Shown: positions 1-9,839 of the stretch, one piece after another
Layout: every line of letters begins with the position of its first letter
How positions within the stretch are numbered: the first letter of the stretch is position 1
Position numbers and translations under genes: made by a program
The notes under the pieces: model-generated
The model's database searches: none
Seen by the model: the letters and a program-made list of their open reading frames with translations, nothing else
Told to the model about the DNA's origin: nothing
Assembly: GCA_030403585.1 (NCBI GenBank)
Contig: JAUEPE010000030.1
Span: 1 to 64,000 of the forward strand
Reading direction: 5' to 3'
Length of the DNA: 64,000 bases
Source of the DNA: Frankia sp. RB7
GTDB taxonomy: Bacteria > Pseudomonadota > Alphaproteobacteria > Rhizobiales > Xanthobacteraceae

Positions 1-414
1 CCGGAGCTGGTGAAGGTGGCCTCGAAGAAATTCCCCGGCCGCGTCGCTGTTGGCCTCGACGCCCGCGACGGCAAGGTCGCGGTCGAAGGCTGGGCCGAGA
101 CCTCGCAGGTCACGGTGCTGGAAATCGCGCAGCGCTTTGAGGATGCCGGCGTCGCCGCCATCATCTTCACCGACATCGCGCGCGACGGCTTGCTCAAGGG
201 CCTGAACCTCGATGCGACCATTGCGCTCGCGGACAGCATCTCGATTCCCGTGATCGCCTCCGGTGGTCTTGCCTCGATCGAGGACGTCAAGGCGATGCTG
301 ACGCCGCGCGCGAAAAAGCTCGCGGGCGCCATCGCCGGCCGCGCGCTCTATGACGGTCGGCTCGATCCCGCCGCCGCCCTCACTCTGATCCGCAACGCGC
401 CGCCCAGGAGCTGA
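1..414 (+). CDS. hisA: HisA, C-terminal part: ProFAR isomerase of histidine biosynthesis
   Basis: This is the C-terminal 137 codons of the (beta/alpha)8-barrel isomerase that converts ProFAR to PRFAR in histidine synthesis. The reading frame is open to the left edge, so the start lies outside the window. Visible family features are the second catalytic aspartate region (FTDIARDG) and the phosphate-binding end VIASGGLAS. It ends 3 bases before hisF, and the hisF ribosome site (aggag, 406-410) lies inside its last codons. It is therefore the distal part of a his operon, with hisB and hisH presumably upstream. The identity is firm; only the missing N-terminus limits the call. Confidence 0.95.
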   Translation, partial: PELVKVASKKFPGRVAVGLDARDGKVAVEGWAETSQVTVLEIAQRFEDAGVAAIIFTDIARDGLLKGLNLDATIALADSISIPVIASGGLASIEDVKAMLTPRAKKLAGAIAGRALYDGRLDPAAALTLIRNAPPRS

Positions 415-417
415 CAC

Positions 418-1194
418 ATGTTCAAGGTGCGCGTGATCCCCTGCCTCGACGTCAAGGACGGCCGCGTCGTCAAGGGCGTCAACTTCGTCGATCTGCGCGA
501 TGCCGGCGATCCCGTCGAAGCCGCGATCGCCTATGACGCGGCCGGCGCCGACGAGCTCACTTTCCTCGACATCACCGCGACCCATGAGAACCGCGGCATC
601 ATGCTGGACGTGGTCCGGCGCACGGCGGAAGCCTGCTTCATGCCGGTCACCGTCGGCGGCGGCGTCCGTGAGGTCAACGACATCAAGACGCTGCTGCGGG
701 CCGGCGCCGACAAGGTCTCGATCAACAGCGCCGCGGTGTCGCGGCGCGAATTCGTCAAGGAAGCCGCTGAAAAGTTCGGCGGGCAGTGCGTGGTGGTCGC
801 GATCGACGCCAAGCGGGTCAAGCGCGCCGGAGGCGGCGAGCGCTGGGAGATCTTCACCCATGGCGGCCGCAACTCGACCGGCATCGACGCCATCGAATAT
901 GCCCAGGAAGTGGTCTCGCTCGGCGCCGGTGAAATTCTGCTCACCTCGATGGACCGCGACGGCACCAGGCAGGGCTTTGACATTCCGCTCACCCGGGCGA
1001 TCGCCGACAGTGTTCCCGTTCCCGTGATCGCCTCGGGCGGCGTCGGCAATCTCGACCACCTCGTCGATGGTATTCGTGACGGGCGTGCGACCGCCGTGCT
1101 GGCCGCCTCGATCTTCCACTTCGGCGAATTCACAATCCGTGAAGCCAAGGAGCATATGGCCCGGCGCGGGTTGCCCATGCGCATGGATGCCTGA
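418..1194 (+). CDS. hisF: HisF, cyclase subunit of imidazole glycerol phosphate synthase
   Basis: HisF uses ammonia delivered by HisH to turn PRFAR into imidazole glycerol phosphate and AICAR, in the cytoplasm. The 258-residue length is normal for the family. Seen: the N-terminal [12 protein letters not shown] with the first catalytic Asp, the central VVAIDAK with the second catalytic Asp, GGGVR, and the C-terminal phosphate loops TSMDRDGT and [11 protein letters not shown] 418 has a Shine-Dalgarno (aggag) 7 bases upstream. It follows hisA directly and precedes hisE, the usual alphaproteobacterial order hisA-hisF-hisE. Confidence 0.98.
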   Translation: MFKVRVIPCLDVKDGRVVKGVNFVDLRDAGDPVEAAIAYDAAGADELTFLDITATHENRGIMLDVVRRTAEACFMPVTVGGGVREVNDIKTLLRAGADKVSINSAAVSRREFVKEAAEKFGGQCVVVAIDAKRVKRAGGGERWEIFTHGGRNSTGIDAIEYAQEVVSLGAGEILLTSMDRDGTRQGFDIPLTRAIADSVPVPVIASGGVGNLDHLVDGIRDGRATAVLAASIFHFGEFTIREAKEHMARRGLPMRMDA

Positions 1195-1270
1195 CGACTC
1201 CCGTTCATAAAAGTGCTACATACGTCGGCGGGGATTGGCCTCCGGCCGGGTGCGTTTCTGAGTAATTCCG

Positions 1271-1588
1271 ATGTCGCGTTTCACGATCCATGATCTGGCC
1301 GCAACCATCGACGCCCGCGCGGCGTCCAGTGGTGAGGCCTCCTATACCCGCAAGCTCCTGGACAAGGGCGCCGAACATTGCGCCAAGAAGTTCGGTGAGG
1401 AGGCAGTCGAAACCGTAATCGCAGCAGTCGAAAACGATCGTGCGCATCTGATCGCCGAGGGTGCTGACCTGCTCTATCACTTCCTTGTGCTGCTCAAGGT
1501 GCGGGGCGTAAAGCTGGAAGAAGTCGAGGCCGCGCTGGACAAGCGGACGTCGATGTCAGGGTTGGAAGAGAAAGCTTCGCGTAAATAA
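1271..1588 (+). CDS. hisE: HisE, phosphoribosyl-ATP pyrophosphatase
   Basis: This stand-alone HisE of 105 residues hydrolyses phosphoribosyl-ATP to phosphoribosyl-AMP, the second step of histidine synthesis. It is an all-alpha NTP-PPase of the MazG/HisE type. Seen: [23 protein letters not shown] with the EE metal ligands, and a second acidic patch around EGADLLYH. It lies 76 bases after hisF on the same strand and 27 bases before coaA, so it is probably the last his gene of the transcript. HisI, the cyclohydrolase fused to HisE in enterobacteria, is not in the window, as expected where the two are separate genes. Confidence 0.96.
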   Translation: MSRFTIHDLAATIDARAASSGEASYTRKLLDKGAEHCAKKFGEEAVETVIAAVENDRAHLIAEGADLLYHFLVLLKVRGVKLEEVEAALDKRTSMSGLEEKASRK

Positions 1589-1615
1589 GCAGGTCGCAAC
1601 GGAGAAGGCGGCGTC

Positions 1616-2572
1616 ATGGATATCCGCGCACCCGAGCAGCAATATAATCCGTATCGCATCTATACGCGCCAGGAATGGGCGCATTTGCGTGACGATACGC
1701 CGATGACGCTCGAGCCGGGCGAGTTCGACCGGCTGCGCTCGCTGCACGATCGCCTGGATTTGCAGGAGGTCGAGGACATCTATCTGCCGCTGTCGCGACT
1801 GCTCTCGATCTATGTCGATGCGATGCAGCGCCTGTATTACGCAGAGCGCCAGTTCCTCAACATCCGCGACCGCAAGATGCCCTACATCATCGGCGTCGCC
1901 GGCTCGGTCGCGGTTGGAAAGTCCACCACGGCCCGCGTGCTTCAGGCGCTGCTGGCGCGCTGGTCGCCGCGGCCGAAGGTCGAGCTGATCACCACCGACG
2001 GATTTCTCTATCCCAACGCCGTGCTCGACCGGCAGGGCATCATGCAGAAGAAGGGCTTTCCCGAGAGCTATGATCTGCAGCTGCTGCTGAGTTTCCTGTC
2101 CGACATCAAGGCCGGACGTCGCCATGTCCGCGCGCCCGTCTATTCGCATCTGACCTACGACATCGTGCCGAACCAGTGGGCCGAGATCGACCAGCCCGAC
2201 ATCCTGATCGTCGAGGGCGTCAACGTGCTGCAGACCGGCAAGCTGCCGCGGGACGGCAAGGCGGTGCCGGTCGTTTCCGACTTTTTCGATTTCTCGGTCT
2301 ATATCGACGCCGACGAGGCGGCGCTGCGGCGCTGGTACATCAAGCGCTTCCTGGCGCTGCGCGACACCGCGTTCACCAATCCAAAGTCCTATTTCAACCG
2401 CTATGCGTTGTTGTCGGATGAGGAGGCTACCGCCACCGCCACCGCGATCTGGGAGCGCACCAACCTCGCCAATCTAGAGGACAATATTTTGCCGACCCGT
2501 CCGCGTGCGACGCTGATCCTGAAGAAGGGCGCGGATCACGTGGTGGAGAGCGTGGCGCTCAGGCGGCTGTAG
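1616..2572 (+). CDS. coaA: Type I pantothenate kinase
   Basis: CoaA phosphorylates pantothenate, the first and rate-controlling step of coenzyme A synthesis. The 318-residue length matches bacterial type I kinases. Seen: a P-loop at [13 protein letters not shown] near residue 100, the substrate region TTDGFLYPN, and the GFPESYD and IVEGVNVLQ segments typical of the family. The first ATG has ggag about 11 bases upstream. It lies 27 bases behind hisE, the common rhizobial arrangement, and may be read through from the his operon. It ends in a palindromic spacer facing a gene on the other strand. Confidence 0.97.
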   Translation: MDIRAPEQQYNPYRIYTRQEWAHLRDDTPMTLEPGEFDRLRSLHDRLDLQEVEDIYLPLSRLLSIYVDAMQRLYYAERQFLNIRDRKMPYIIGVAGSVAVGKSTTARVLQALLARWSPRPKVELITTDGFLYPNAVLDRQGIMQKKGFPESYDLQLLLSFLSDIKAGRRHVRAPVYSHLTYDIVPNQWAEIDQPDILIVEGVNVLQTGKLPRDGKAVPVVSDFFDFSVYIDADEAALRRWYIKRFLALRDTAFTNPKSYFNRYALLSDEEATATATAIWERTNLANLEDNILPTRPRATLILKKGADHVVESVALRRL

Positions 2573-2612
2573 GACTACGATATCGGCGCTTGGGGTACGT
2601 TTGCACCCACAT

Positions 2613-2698
2613 CGTCATTGCGAGGAGCGTAGCGACGAAGCAATCCAGGATCCCCCGGCGGAAAGATTCTGGATTGCTTCGCTACGCTCGCAATGACG
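2613..2698. repeat. Palindromic intergenic repeat, family A (copy 1)
   Basis: A long imperfect inverted repeat. The left arm begins cgtcattgcgag and runs to gaagcaatcca; the right arm is tggattgcttcg to caatgacg, with a short GC-rich loop near 2650-2668. A second copy of the same family is at 44377-44462. It occupies the spacer between the convergent coaA and sensor-kinase genes. Inferred role: a REP-type element that may also stop transcription from both sides. Confidence 0.85.
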
Positions 2699-2712
2699 GA
2701 GGAGAGACCTTC

Positions 2713-4938
2713 TTACACCGCCAGCTGCCGCGCCGCCGCCAGCCCGGCCAGCGCCTCGTCCAGCTTTTCGCGATCGAGCGGCTTGATCAGAAATCCGTTC
2801 ATGCCTGCCTCGAAACAGGCGTAGCGATCTTCCACCAGCGTGTTCGCGGTGAGCGCGAGGATCGGCGTGTGGTGGCGACCGGTGGTGGCCTCATGCATGC
2901 GGATACGCTTGGTCGCCTCGATACCGTCGAGCTGCGGCATCTGGATATCCATCAGCACCAGATCATAGGGCGTGCCGGCAGAGCTGGCCGCAAGCCAGGA
3001 TTCCAGCGCGGCCTCGCCATGGACCGCGATGACGACGCGGTGACCGAGCTTTGTGAGAAGCGACCGCATCAGGAGCGCGTTGATCTCGTTGTCTTCGGCG
3101 ACGAGGATCGAGAGACCTTTCGCGGGCGTTCTGATCGCGGCGGGCTCGACGGGCTCGGGCGCGAGATCGGGCGAGGCGACTTCCGGCGCCAGCGAGAGGC
3201 GCGCGGCAAGGGAGGCCGCGCGCAACGGCTTCACCAGGAAGCCGGTGAAGGCCGGCGAGAGCTTATCATGACGCGAGCTCGACGTCAGCAGCACGAGCCG
3301 CTGCGTCGCGTGAGCACGCGCGACTTCGCCCAGGTGATCGGCAACAGCCGGACCGAGCGCACGATCGACCAACACCGCATGCCACGAGCGCTCCGGCAAC
3401 AACGCTTCCGCGACGGACGTATCGGAGACCAGACAGGTCTGGCCACCCCAGCGTTCCAGCCGCCGCGCGATCAGGGACGCCTCGATGCCGTCGGCCACCA
3501 GCAGGATCGACTTGCCGGCGAGGTCCGGTGACGGAAACGCGGTTTGTCCGGCATCGCCCTGCGAGGGCGCGAGCGGGATTGCGACCTCGAAGGTCGAGCC
3601 TTTGCCCGGCTCACTCTCCAAAGTGATGCGACCACCCATGCGCTTGACGATGCGCTCGCTGATGGCGAGGCCAAGCCCGGTGCCGCCATAGGTGCGGGCG
3701 ACGCGGTCATCGGCCTGCTCGAATTCGCGGAAAATGCGCGACTGCGCTTCGGGCGCGATCCCGATGCCGGTGTCGCGAACCAGAAAACTGATCTCGTTCG
3801 GCCAGATGCCGGGTTCGACGATCAGCGCCACGCCGCCGCTGGCAGTGAATTTTATGGCGTTGCCGGCGAGGTTGAGCAGCACCTGGCGCAGCCGTGCGGC
3901 ATCGCCAACGACTTCCAGCGGAAGGCGCTCGTCCACGTAAGCCGCGATCTCGAGGTTTTTCGCCTGCGCGCGCGGCGCCAGCAGCTCGGTAACCTCTTCG
4001 ATCAAGGTCGAGAGCGCAAAGGGACGCTGGTCGAGATCGAGCTTGCCGGCTTCGATCTTGGAATAGTCGAGCAGTTCCTCGATCAGCGCCATCAGCGCTT
4101 CGCCCGAGGTTTTCACCGCCCGGGCGTAAGTGGTCTGCTCCGGCGTCAGCGTGGTGTCGAGCAGGAGGCCGCCCATGCCGATGATGCCGTTGAGGGGGTT
4201 ACGGATCTCGTGCGAGGCCATCGCGAGGAAGCGCGATTTGGCGCGGTTGGCGGCGTCGGCCTGGTCGCGGGCATCCGACAACGCGCGTTCGGTCTCGGTA
4301 CGGTCGGTGACGTCGCGGCCGACACTCTGCAGTTCGGCGGGCTGGCCGGCATCGTGCCGCACAAAGCCCTCGCGCCACGCGATCCAGCGCGCGCCGACAG
4401 GCGTTGCGATCTTCTGGTCGTGGATGCGGGTGCCGTTGCTTTCGCGGGCGCTATCGCCCTGCTCCAGCACGTCGAAATCAAACCGCGTGCCGACCAGTGC
4501 GCTGCGCGCCTGTCCGGCCAACGCGCAATAGGCGTCGTTGGCAAAGGTGATGCGGCCCTGATGGTCGCGCAGCACGATCAGGTCGCCTTGCGATTCGAAC
4601 AGGCTGCGGGCGCGCTCTTCGGCTTCCTTCAGCTCCCAATTGCGATCGATCAGCGCCTCGTTGTGGCCGGCGAGCTTCTTCATCCGCTTGTTGACGAAGC
4701 GCAGCCGCATGCTGAGCGTCGCGAGGCCCAGGCAGGCCAGCGCAAACAGGAAGCTCGCGCCGATCGCAAAGGTGTTGGGATCGTAGCCGGAATTCGGCGC
4801 GCGGCTGCCGGTGACGAAGCCATAGGCGCCGCCGAACGTCGCCGAAAAAATCATGAAGGAGCGGATCGCGAAGGCAATTCGGGGGTGCTGTCGCCTGAAG
4901 CGGCGCATGCGCACCTTGATCCGGAACGTCCGACCCAT
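2713..4938 (-). CDS. Hybrid sensor histidine kinase with two receiver domains
   Basis: A membrane-bound two-component kinase of about 741 residues. In order: two N-terminal membrane segments (roughly residues 20-45 and 60-80), a short coiled linker, one PAS domain (about 105-225), and a HisKA domain with phospho-acceptor His243 in ASHEIRNPLNG. An HATPase domain follows with DTGIGIAP and GGTGLGLAI. The first receiver-like domain is degenerate in its acidic pair but keeps an Asp near 525. The last is a full receiver with AEDNEIN and phospho-acceptor Asp664 in LVLMDIQMP. The start is uncertain: ATG 4938 is chosen, but the frame stays open upstream to a TTG at 5031. No partner regulator lies next to it, so the signal and output are unknown. 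Confidence 0.85.
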   Translation of the reverse strand: MGRTFRIKVRMRRFRRQHPRIAFAIRSFMIFSATFGGAYGFVTGSRAPNSGYDPNTFAIGASFLFALACLGLATLSMRLRFVNKRMKKLAGHNEALIDRNWELKEAEERARSLFESQGDLIVLRDHQGRITFANDAYCALAGQARSALVGTRFDFDVLEQGDSARESNGTRIHDQKIATPVGARWIAWREGFVRHDAGQPAELQSVGRDVTDRTETERALSDARDQADAANRAKSRFLAMASHEIRNPLNGIIGMGGLLLDTTLTPEQTTYARAVKTSGEALMALIEELLDYSKIEAGKLDLDQRPFALSTLIEEVTELLAPRAQAKNLEIAAYVDERLPLEVVGDAARLRQVLLNLAGNAIKFTASGGVALIVEPGIWPNEISFLVRDTGIGIAPEAQSRIFREFEQADDRVARTYGGTGLGLAISERIVKRMGGRITLESEPGKGSTFEVAIPLAPSQGDAGQTAFPSPDLAGKSILLVADGIEASLIARRLERWGGQTCLVSDTSVAEALLPERSWHAVLVDRALGPAVADHLGEVARAHATQRLVLLTSSSRHDKLSPAFTGFLVKPLRAASLAARLSLAPEVASPDLAPEPVEPAAIRTPAKGLSILVAEDNEINALLMRSLLTKLGHRVVIAVHGEAALESWLAASSAGTPYDLVLMDIQMPQLDGIEATKRIRMHEATTGRHHTPILALTANTLVEDRYACFEAGMNGFLIKPLDREKLDEALAGLAAARQLAV

Positions 4939-5056
4939 TGCCACCGACCTTTGACCGAAACCTGCCACCGCCGTTTGCGACGATGTCTCGCCGACCTTGC
5001 GAACAGCTTGAGGCTTTGCGGCGGCCTCCAAACAGGGTTGATGAGGTGTTAACGGC

Positions 5057-5527
5057 TCAGAGTGAGGCGGCCTGGAGGGGGAGCGGGCGGTTGCCGCGGG
5101 CGCCGACGATCAGGGCTGCCGCTTCCTTCTGCGAGAACGTCTTCGAGCGCACATAGATGCGGTAATCGGCCGGGCCTTCAGTGGAGAGATAGATCACCGG
5201 ACCGCCATCGACGGGCTGCGCGGCGATCGTTATGAGGCGGGTCGATGGATTTCCCTGGCAGGCGCCCGGCTCGTCGCTTGCGCCATCGTCGACGACCGCG
5301 AAGTCCGCGACATTCGCATCGTCGGTGATTTGAACCCGCACCGTGGCCCGCTCCGGATCTTCGGTGAAGGCGACATGCACGCCGGCCGTCCAGAACAGCG
5401 ACGTGAGCTCGACCGAGGTCTCGCCGAGGGCGATGCAGGGCTGCGAGACCGATCCGATCTCGTTGCGGGCGAACACCGCGGCTGCCAACAGGGGAACCAC
5501 TGAGGCCAGGATCTTGAAACGCAACAT
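5057..5527 (-). CDS. Exported protein of unknown function
   Basis: A 156-residue protein with a probable signal peptide at the N-terminus (MLRFKILASVVPLLAAAVFA). The rest is soluble with two cysteines, one in SVSQPCIALGE and one in GACQGNP, which could form a periplasmic disulfide. I do not recognise the family. It lies between the hybrid kinase and the YifB gene on the same strand, about 100 bases from each, so it may share a transcript with one of them. Proximity to the kinase allows, but does not show, a role as an accessory periplasmic factor. Confidence 0.7.
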   Translation of the reverse strand: MLRFKILASVVPLLAAAVFARNEIGSVSQPCIALGETSVELTSLFWTAGVHVAFTEDPERATVRVQITDDANVADFAVVDDGASDEPGACQGNPSTRLITIAAQPVDGGPVIYLSTEGPADYRIYVRSKTFSQKEAAALIVGARGNRPLPLQAASL

Positions 5528-5624
5528 GACACTCTACTCGCCGGGCCCGGACTGGAACTTGTGGGCCTTATGGTTTGCAGAGCGTAAAGGAAACTCGTTA
5601 CCGCCGGGTTGATGCGCGGGATGA

Positions 5625-7163
5625 TCACGCCAGCTGGCGCACATCCTCCGCGAGTGCGCGATAGGACAGCGCTTCGGCGAGATGCAGCCGGCCGATCTTG
5701 TCGGCGCCGTCGAGGTCGGCGAGCGTGCGCGCCACCCGCAGCACGCGGTGATAGCCGCGCGCCGACAGCCGCATGGTCTCGGCGGCCTCGCGCAGCAGCT
5801 TCTGTCCCTGCGCGTCCGGCTTGGCGATGTCTTCCAGCACGGACGCCGGCGCTTCGGCATTGGTGCGGACCCGCGGCAGGCCGGCATCCGCGTAGCGCGC
5901 GAGCTGGATGTCGCGTGCCGCCGCTACGCGCGCGGCGACCTCGGCGGAGCCTTCGGCCGGCGGCGGCAGGATCAGATCGGCGGCGGTGACGGCCGGCACT
6001 TCGATGCGCAGATCGATGCGGTCCATCAGCGGGCCGGAGATGCGCGCCTGGTAGTCGCCGGTGCAGCGGTCGATGCGTCCGCGCTTGCAGGCATAGCCGG
6101 GCTCGAACGCGTTGCCGCAGCGGCACGGGTTCATCGCCGCGATCAGCATGAAGCGCGCCGGATATGTCACGCGGTGGTTGGCGCGGGAGACCGAGACCTC
6201 GCCGTTCTCCAGCGGCTGGCGCAGCGAATCCAGCACGCGCGGATCGAACTCGGGCAGCTCGTCGAGGAACAGCACGCCCTGATGCGCCAGCGAGATCTCG
6301 CCGGGCTTTGCACGCGCGCCGCCGCCGGTGAGCGCGGCCATGCTGGCGGAATGATGCGGTGAGCGGAACGGCCGCTGCGACGTCAGCGCACCGCCCTCGA
6401 TCTCGCCTGCGACGGAGGCGATCATCGAGACCTCGAGCAATTCGCCCGGCGACAGCGGCGGCAGGATCGAGGGCAGGCGCGCCGCCAGCATGGATTTGCC
6501 GGCACCGGGCGCGCCGATCATCAAGAGGTGGTGCCCGCCCGCGGCCGCGATCTCCAGCGCGCGCTTGGCGCTCTCCTGGCCCTTGATGTCGCGCAGGTCG
6601 AGCAGTGAGGCCGAGGCCTCGTGCACCTTCGGCACGGGCCGCGACAGCACCTGCGTGCCCTTGAAATGGTTGGCGATCTGAATCAGCGAATGTGCGGCGA
6701 TGATCTGGATATCCGGGCTCGCCCACGCCGCTTCCGAGCCGCAGGCCGCCGGACAGATCAGGCCTTCCTCGCGGACATTGGCGCCGATCGCGGCAGGCAG
6801 AACGCCGGCCACCGGCGCGATCGAGCCGTCGAGGCCGAGTTCGCCGAGCACGGTAAAGCCGGTCAGCGCATCCGGCGGGATCGCGCCGATCGCCGCCATC
6901 AGCCCGAGCGCGATCGGCAGGTCGTAATGGCTGCCTTCCTTCGGGAGGTCGGCGGGCGCGAGATTGACGATGATCCGCCGCGCCGGCAGCGCCAGGCCCG
7001 AGGCGATCAGCGCCGAGCGGACCCGCTCGCGCGCCTCCGACACCGCCTTGTCGGGAAGGCCGACGATGGCGAAGGCCGGAAGGCCCGGCGCGACCTGCAC
7101 CTGCACGTCAACCGCCCGGGCCTCGATCCCTTCAAAGGCGACTGTCGAAACCCGCTGAACCAT
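5625..7163 (-). CDS. YifB/ComM family Mg-chelatase-like AAA+ ATPase
   Basis: A 512-residue cytoplasmic AAA+ protein. Known for the family: ComM is a hexameric helicase that promotes branch migration during natural transformation. Seen: the N-terminal ChlI/Lon-protease-like fold ([24 protein letters not shown]), a Walker A at [10 protein letters not shown], Walker B at [11 protein letters not shown], and a cysteine group (CRCGN...CKRG...C) that may bind metal. A C-terminal Mg-chelatase region closes the protein. ATG 7163 is preferred over the upstream in-frame ATG because ggggag precedes it. A role in DNA uptake is inference; the nearby Tad pilus genes are not competence pili in the classical sense. 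Confidence 0.93.
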   Translation of the reverse strand: MVQRVSTVAFEGIEARAVDVQVQVAPGLPAFAIVGLPDKAVSEARERVRSALIASGLALPARRIIVNLAPADLPKEGSHYDLPIALGLMAAIGAIPPDALTGFTVLGELGLDGSIAPVAGVLPAAIGANVREEGLICPAACGSEAAWASPDIQIIAAHSLIQIANHFKGTQVLSRPVPKVHEASASLLDLRDIKGQESAKRALEIAAAGGHHLLMIGAPGAGKSMLAARLPSILPPLSPGELLEVSMIASVAGEIEGGALTSQRPFRSPHHSASMAALTGGGARAKPGEISLAHQGVLFLDELPEFDPRVLDSLRQPLENGEVSVSRANHRVTYPARFMLIAAMNPCRCGNAFEPGYACKRGRIDRCTGDYQARISGPLMDRIDLRIEVPAVTAADLILPPPAEGSAEVAARVAAARDIQLARYADAGLPRVRTNAEAPASVLEDIAKPDAQGQKLLREAAETMRLSARGYHRVLRVARTLADLDGADKIGRLHLAEALSYRALAEDVRQLA

Positions 7164-7359
7164 GCTGCTCCCCTCGCGCAATCAAGGGTAGCAGAGCTCG
7201 ACGACTCTGACAAGAACAATACGGGAACGCAGGCGCGGACGCCATGATCCCTAACGAACGGTAAAAGGGACCAAGACACTAAGCTTCGACTACGCCTCGA
7301 ATGCCACCGGCTACGCTCAGCACATTCCAACGAATGTCCGCTACTCCTAGGGCTGCGGG

Positions 7360-7638
7360 ATGGGCCGTGATCTAACGGGTGAACAAATTCAAATGCTTGC
7401 AAATCGCCGCAGAAGCGAACGTCGGATGTGCACGCGGCTCGCCAAAATCCATTTTGGCGCAGGTTCGTTGCCGCGGGACTGCACGATCACGGATATTTCG
7501 GATGGCGGCGTGAAGGTCGTGGCGGAATTCCTGGAACTGCCGCCGCAATTCACCATCATCTTCGCACCTGATTATTCCCGCCAATGCCGCCTGCGCTGGC
7601 GCATCGGCTGCGAATTCGGCGCGGAATTCACGGACTAG
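7360..7638 (+). CDS. Small PilZ-domain protein
   Basis: A 92-residue protein that is essentially a single PilZ domain, the c-di-GMP receptor fold. Seen: the arginine cluster RRRSERR near residues 16-22 and the DISDGG element about 30 residues later, matching the RxxxR and D/NxSxxG signature. No effector domain is attached, so it should act through a partner. It lies upstream of tadD and near the cpa genes, which invites a link between c-di-GMP and pilus or surface behaviour; that is inference. ATG 7360 has only a weak ribosome site, and an in-frame ATG at 7393 is possible. Confidence 0.8.
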   Translation: MGRDLTGEQIQMLANRRRSERRMCTRLAKIHFGAGSLPRDCTITDISDGGVKVVAEFLELPPQFTIIFAPDYSRQCRLRWRIGCEFGAEFTD

Positions 7639-7721
7639 ACCCTGCCAACGCGTTTCCTTAACGGGAATTTAGCGTTAATCGGCAAAGCATCTCTGATCAG
7701 TCCGCCGGCGGTGATCAGAGT

Positions 7722-8504
7722 ATGTCCAAGCGTTCGTCCCTTGCCTCTCCCCCGGCGAGATTCCTGCTTCCCGCGATTCTGGTGCTTGCCCTCGGTGGCT
7801 GTCAGACCACGAGCCTGGATGATGTGACCGGCGCGCTCGGCGTCGGTGGCAAGTCGGAACCTGCGGCTACGGCGGACGCCAGGCCCGACATGGACGGCCT
7901 GCGCGAGCGCTATCGCGCCAAGCCCAGCGACACCGACATTGCGCTCGCCTACGGCAAGGCGCTGCGCGAGACCGGCCAGCGCGCACAGGCGGTCGCGGTG
8001 ATGGAGCAGGCCGTGCTCGCCCATCCCAGCAATAAGGCGCTGCTCGCCGGCTATGGCCGCGCGCTCGCCGACAATGGCAATTTCCAGCAGGCTTTCGACG
8101 TGCTCGGTCGTGCGCATACGCCGGAGGACCCGGACTGGCGCATCCTGTCGGCGCAGGGCGCCGCGCTCGATCAGCTCGGCCGCAACGAGGAAGCGCAGCA
8201 ATATTATGCGACGGCACTGAAGATCGTGCCGGACGAGCCGCAGGTTTTGTCCAATCTCGGCCTGTCCTACATGCTCCAGAACAATCTGCCGCGGGCCGAA
8301 GACACCATGCGCCGCGCCTACCAGCGCAACCCCGCCAATTCCCGCGTGCGGGCCAATCTCGCTCTGGTGCTGGGACTGGAAGGCAAGCAGGCCGAAGCCG
8401 AGACCATCGTGAAGGCCGATCTGCCGCCGGACCAGGCGGCGGCAAAGGTCACGGCACTGCGCGAGTTGCTGTCAAAGAAGCAACAGCAGCGGGCGGAGAA
8501 GTGA
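7722..8504 (+). CDS. tadD: TadD-like TPR lipoprotein of the Tad pilus system
   Basis: A 260-residue lipoprotein with signal peptide and lipobox LALGGC around residues 20-26. It is followed by a linker and about four tetratricopeptide repeats (for example IALAYGKALRETGQRAQAV and VLSNLGLSYMLQNNLPRAE). Known: TadD is a pilotin-like assembly factor of Tad (Flp) pili, needed for secretin and pilus assembly. It is convergent with cpaE, 45 bases away, which supports the Tad assignment. General TPR lipoproteins look alike, so the specific role rests partly on context. Confidence 0.85.
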   Translation: MSKRSSLASPPARFLLPAILVLALGGCQTTSLDDVTGALGVGGKSEPAATADARPDMDGLRERYRAKPSDTDIALAYGKALRETGQRAQAVAVMEQAVLAHPSNKALLAGYGRALADNGNFQQAFDVLGRAHTPEDPDWRILSAQGAALDQLGRNEEAQQYYATALKIVPDEPQVLSNLGLSYMLQNNLPRAEDTMRRAYQRNPANSRVRANLALVLGLEGKQAEAETIVKADLPPDQAAAKVTALRELLSKKQQQRAEK

Positions 8505-8549
8505 TCCGCCGCTGCCGAGAGTCCTGCGCGCTCGAAAAAGTTCTCGCGC

Positions 8550-9839
8550 CTACGACGCCTTGCGATGCGGAGCGGATCCGCGGCCGGTCCTGCCCTTCAG
8601 CTTCTTGAGCAGCGGTCCGAGCAGCGAACGCTTCGGCTTCTTCACCTCGCCGCGCCCGGCGAGGCGGTTGGCCATATTCTGGAACAGCTCGGTGGTGCGG
8701 TGGCTCTTGGAGACCTCCGCGATCATCTGGCCGTTATTGGCGGCGGTCGAGAACAGCTTTGAATCGAACGGGATCACCGCCAGCGGCTGGCTCTCCATGG
8801 TCTTGGCGAACGATTTGACATCGATCTCGGCGCGCTTGTGCATGCCGACCTGGTTGATGCAGTAGAGCGGCGGCCGGTCGTTCGGCCGCGCCGCCTTGAG
8901 CACGGTCAGCATGTTCTTGGTGTTGCGCAAATTGGCGAGATCCGGCTCGGCCACGATCACGATGTCGTCGGCATTGACCAGCGCGCGCTTGGTCCAGGCC
9001 GACCATTGATGCGGCACGTCGAGCACGATGCAGGGCGTGGTCATGCGCAGCGTGTCGAAGATCGCATCGAACGCTTCGGCGCCGAAATCATAGACGCGAT
9101 CGAGCGTGGCGGGAGCAGCAAGGAGGCTGAGGCGCTCGGTGCATTTGGCGAGCAGGCGCTCCATCAGCGCCGTGTCCGGCCGGTCCTGCGACAGCACCGC
9201 GTTGGCAATGCCCTGCGCCGGATCCTGGTTGTAGTCGAGGCCGGCGGTGCCGAAGGCGAGGTCGAGATCGATCACGACGGAATCGAGCGCGAGGTCGCGC
9301 GCGATGGTCCAGGCCACGTTGTGTGCGACGGTGGAGGCGCCGACGCCGCCCTTGGCACCGACCACGGCGATGACGCGCCCGGTGATGATGGCCTCAGAGG
9401 CCGAGAACAGGCTGCAGATCGAGCGCACGACATCGAGGGTTTCGACCGGCCCGATGACGTAGTCGTTGACGCCGCGACGCACCAGCTCGCGATAGGGCGC
9501 GGTGTCGTTGGGATTGCCGATCACGACCACGCGGGTGCCGGGATCGCAGACGCCGGCGAGGTCGTCGAGGCCTTCGAGGATGTCGCGCGTGCCGTCGGAT
9601 TCGATCACGATCACGTTCGGCGTCGGCATCGTGTCATAGAGTTCGATCGCCGCGGCGAGGCCGCCGCTCTTGGCGGTGAGATGCGCCTTTGCGAGACGGC
9701 GGTCCTGGCCAGCCGCGGTCATCGCGGCGAGCGTCTGCTCGGTCTCGCAGAAGGCCTGCACCGAGATCCGGGGAACCGGCGCAATGTGTTCCTCGGGATG
9801 CTGCGGATCGTCCGCCTCTTCGTCGTGGATGCCCGTCAT
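8550..9839 (-). CDS. cpaE: CpaE/TadZ, polar-localising ATPase of the Tad pilus
   Basis: A 429-residue protein with an N-terminal receiver-like domain (about 25-145) that lacks a clear phospho-acceptor site, then a ParA/MinD-type ATPase. The deviant Walker A is GAKGGVGAST at residues 161-170, followed by VVIDLDLAFGTAGLDYNQDP. Known: CpaE/TadZ places the Tad pilus machine at the cell pole. The C-terminus is basic (KLKGRTGRGSAPHRK). Its ATG overlaps the cpaD stop by 4 bases, so translation is coupled. It is the last gene of the minus-strand cpaBCDE run. CpaF, which often follows cpaE, is absent. Confidence 0.95.
   Translation of the reverse strand: MTGIHDEEADDPQHPEEHIAPVPRISVQAFCETEQTLAAMTAAGQDRRLAKAHLTAKSGGLAAAIELYDTMPTPNVIVIESDGTRDILEGLDDLAGVCDPGTRVVVIGNPNDTAPYRELVRRGVNDYVIGPVETLDVVRSICSLFSASEAIITGRVIAVVGAKGGVGASTVAHNVAWTIARDLALDSVVIDLDLAFGTAGLDYNQDPAQGIANAVLSQDRPDTALMERLLAKCTERLSLLAAPATLDRVYDFGAEAFDAIFDTLRMTTPCIVLDVPHQWSAWTKRALVNADDIVIVAEPDLANLRNTKNMLTVLKAARPNDRPPLYCINQVGMHKRAEIDVKSFAKTMESQPLAVIPFDSKLFSTAANNGQMIAEVSKSHRTTELFQNMANRLAGRGEVKKPKRSLLGPLLKKLKGRTGRGSAPHRKAS

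Noticed and set aside
3544-5052. Open frame of about 500 codons opposite the sensor kinase
   Set aside because: Antisense shadow; the kinase has recognisable domains throughout.
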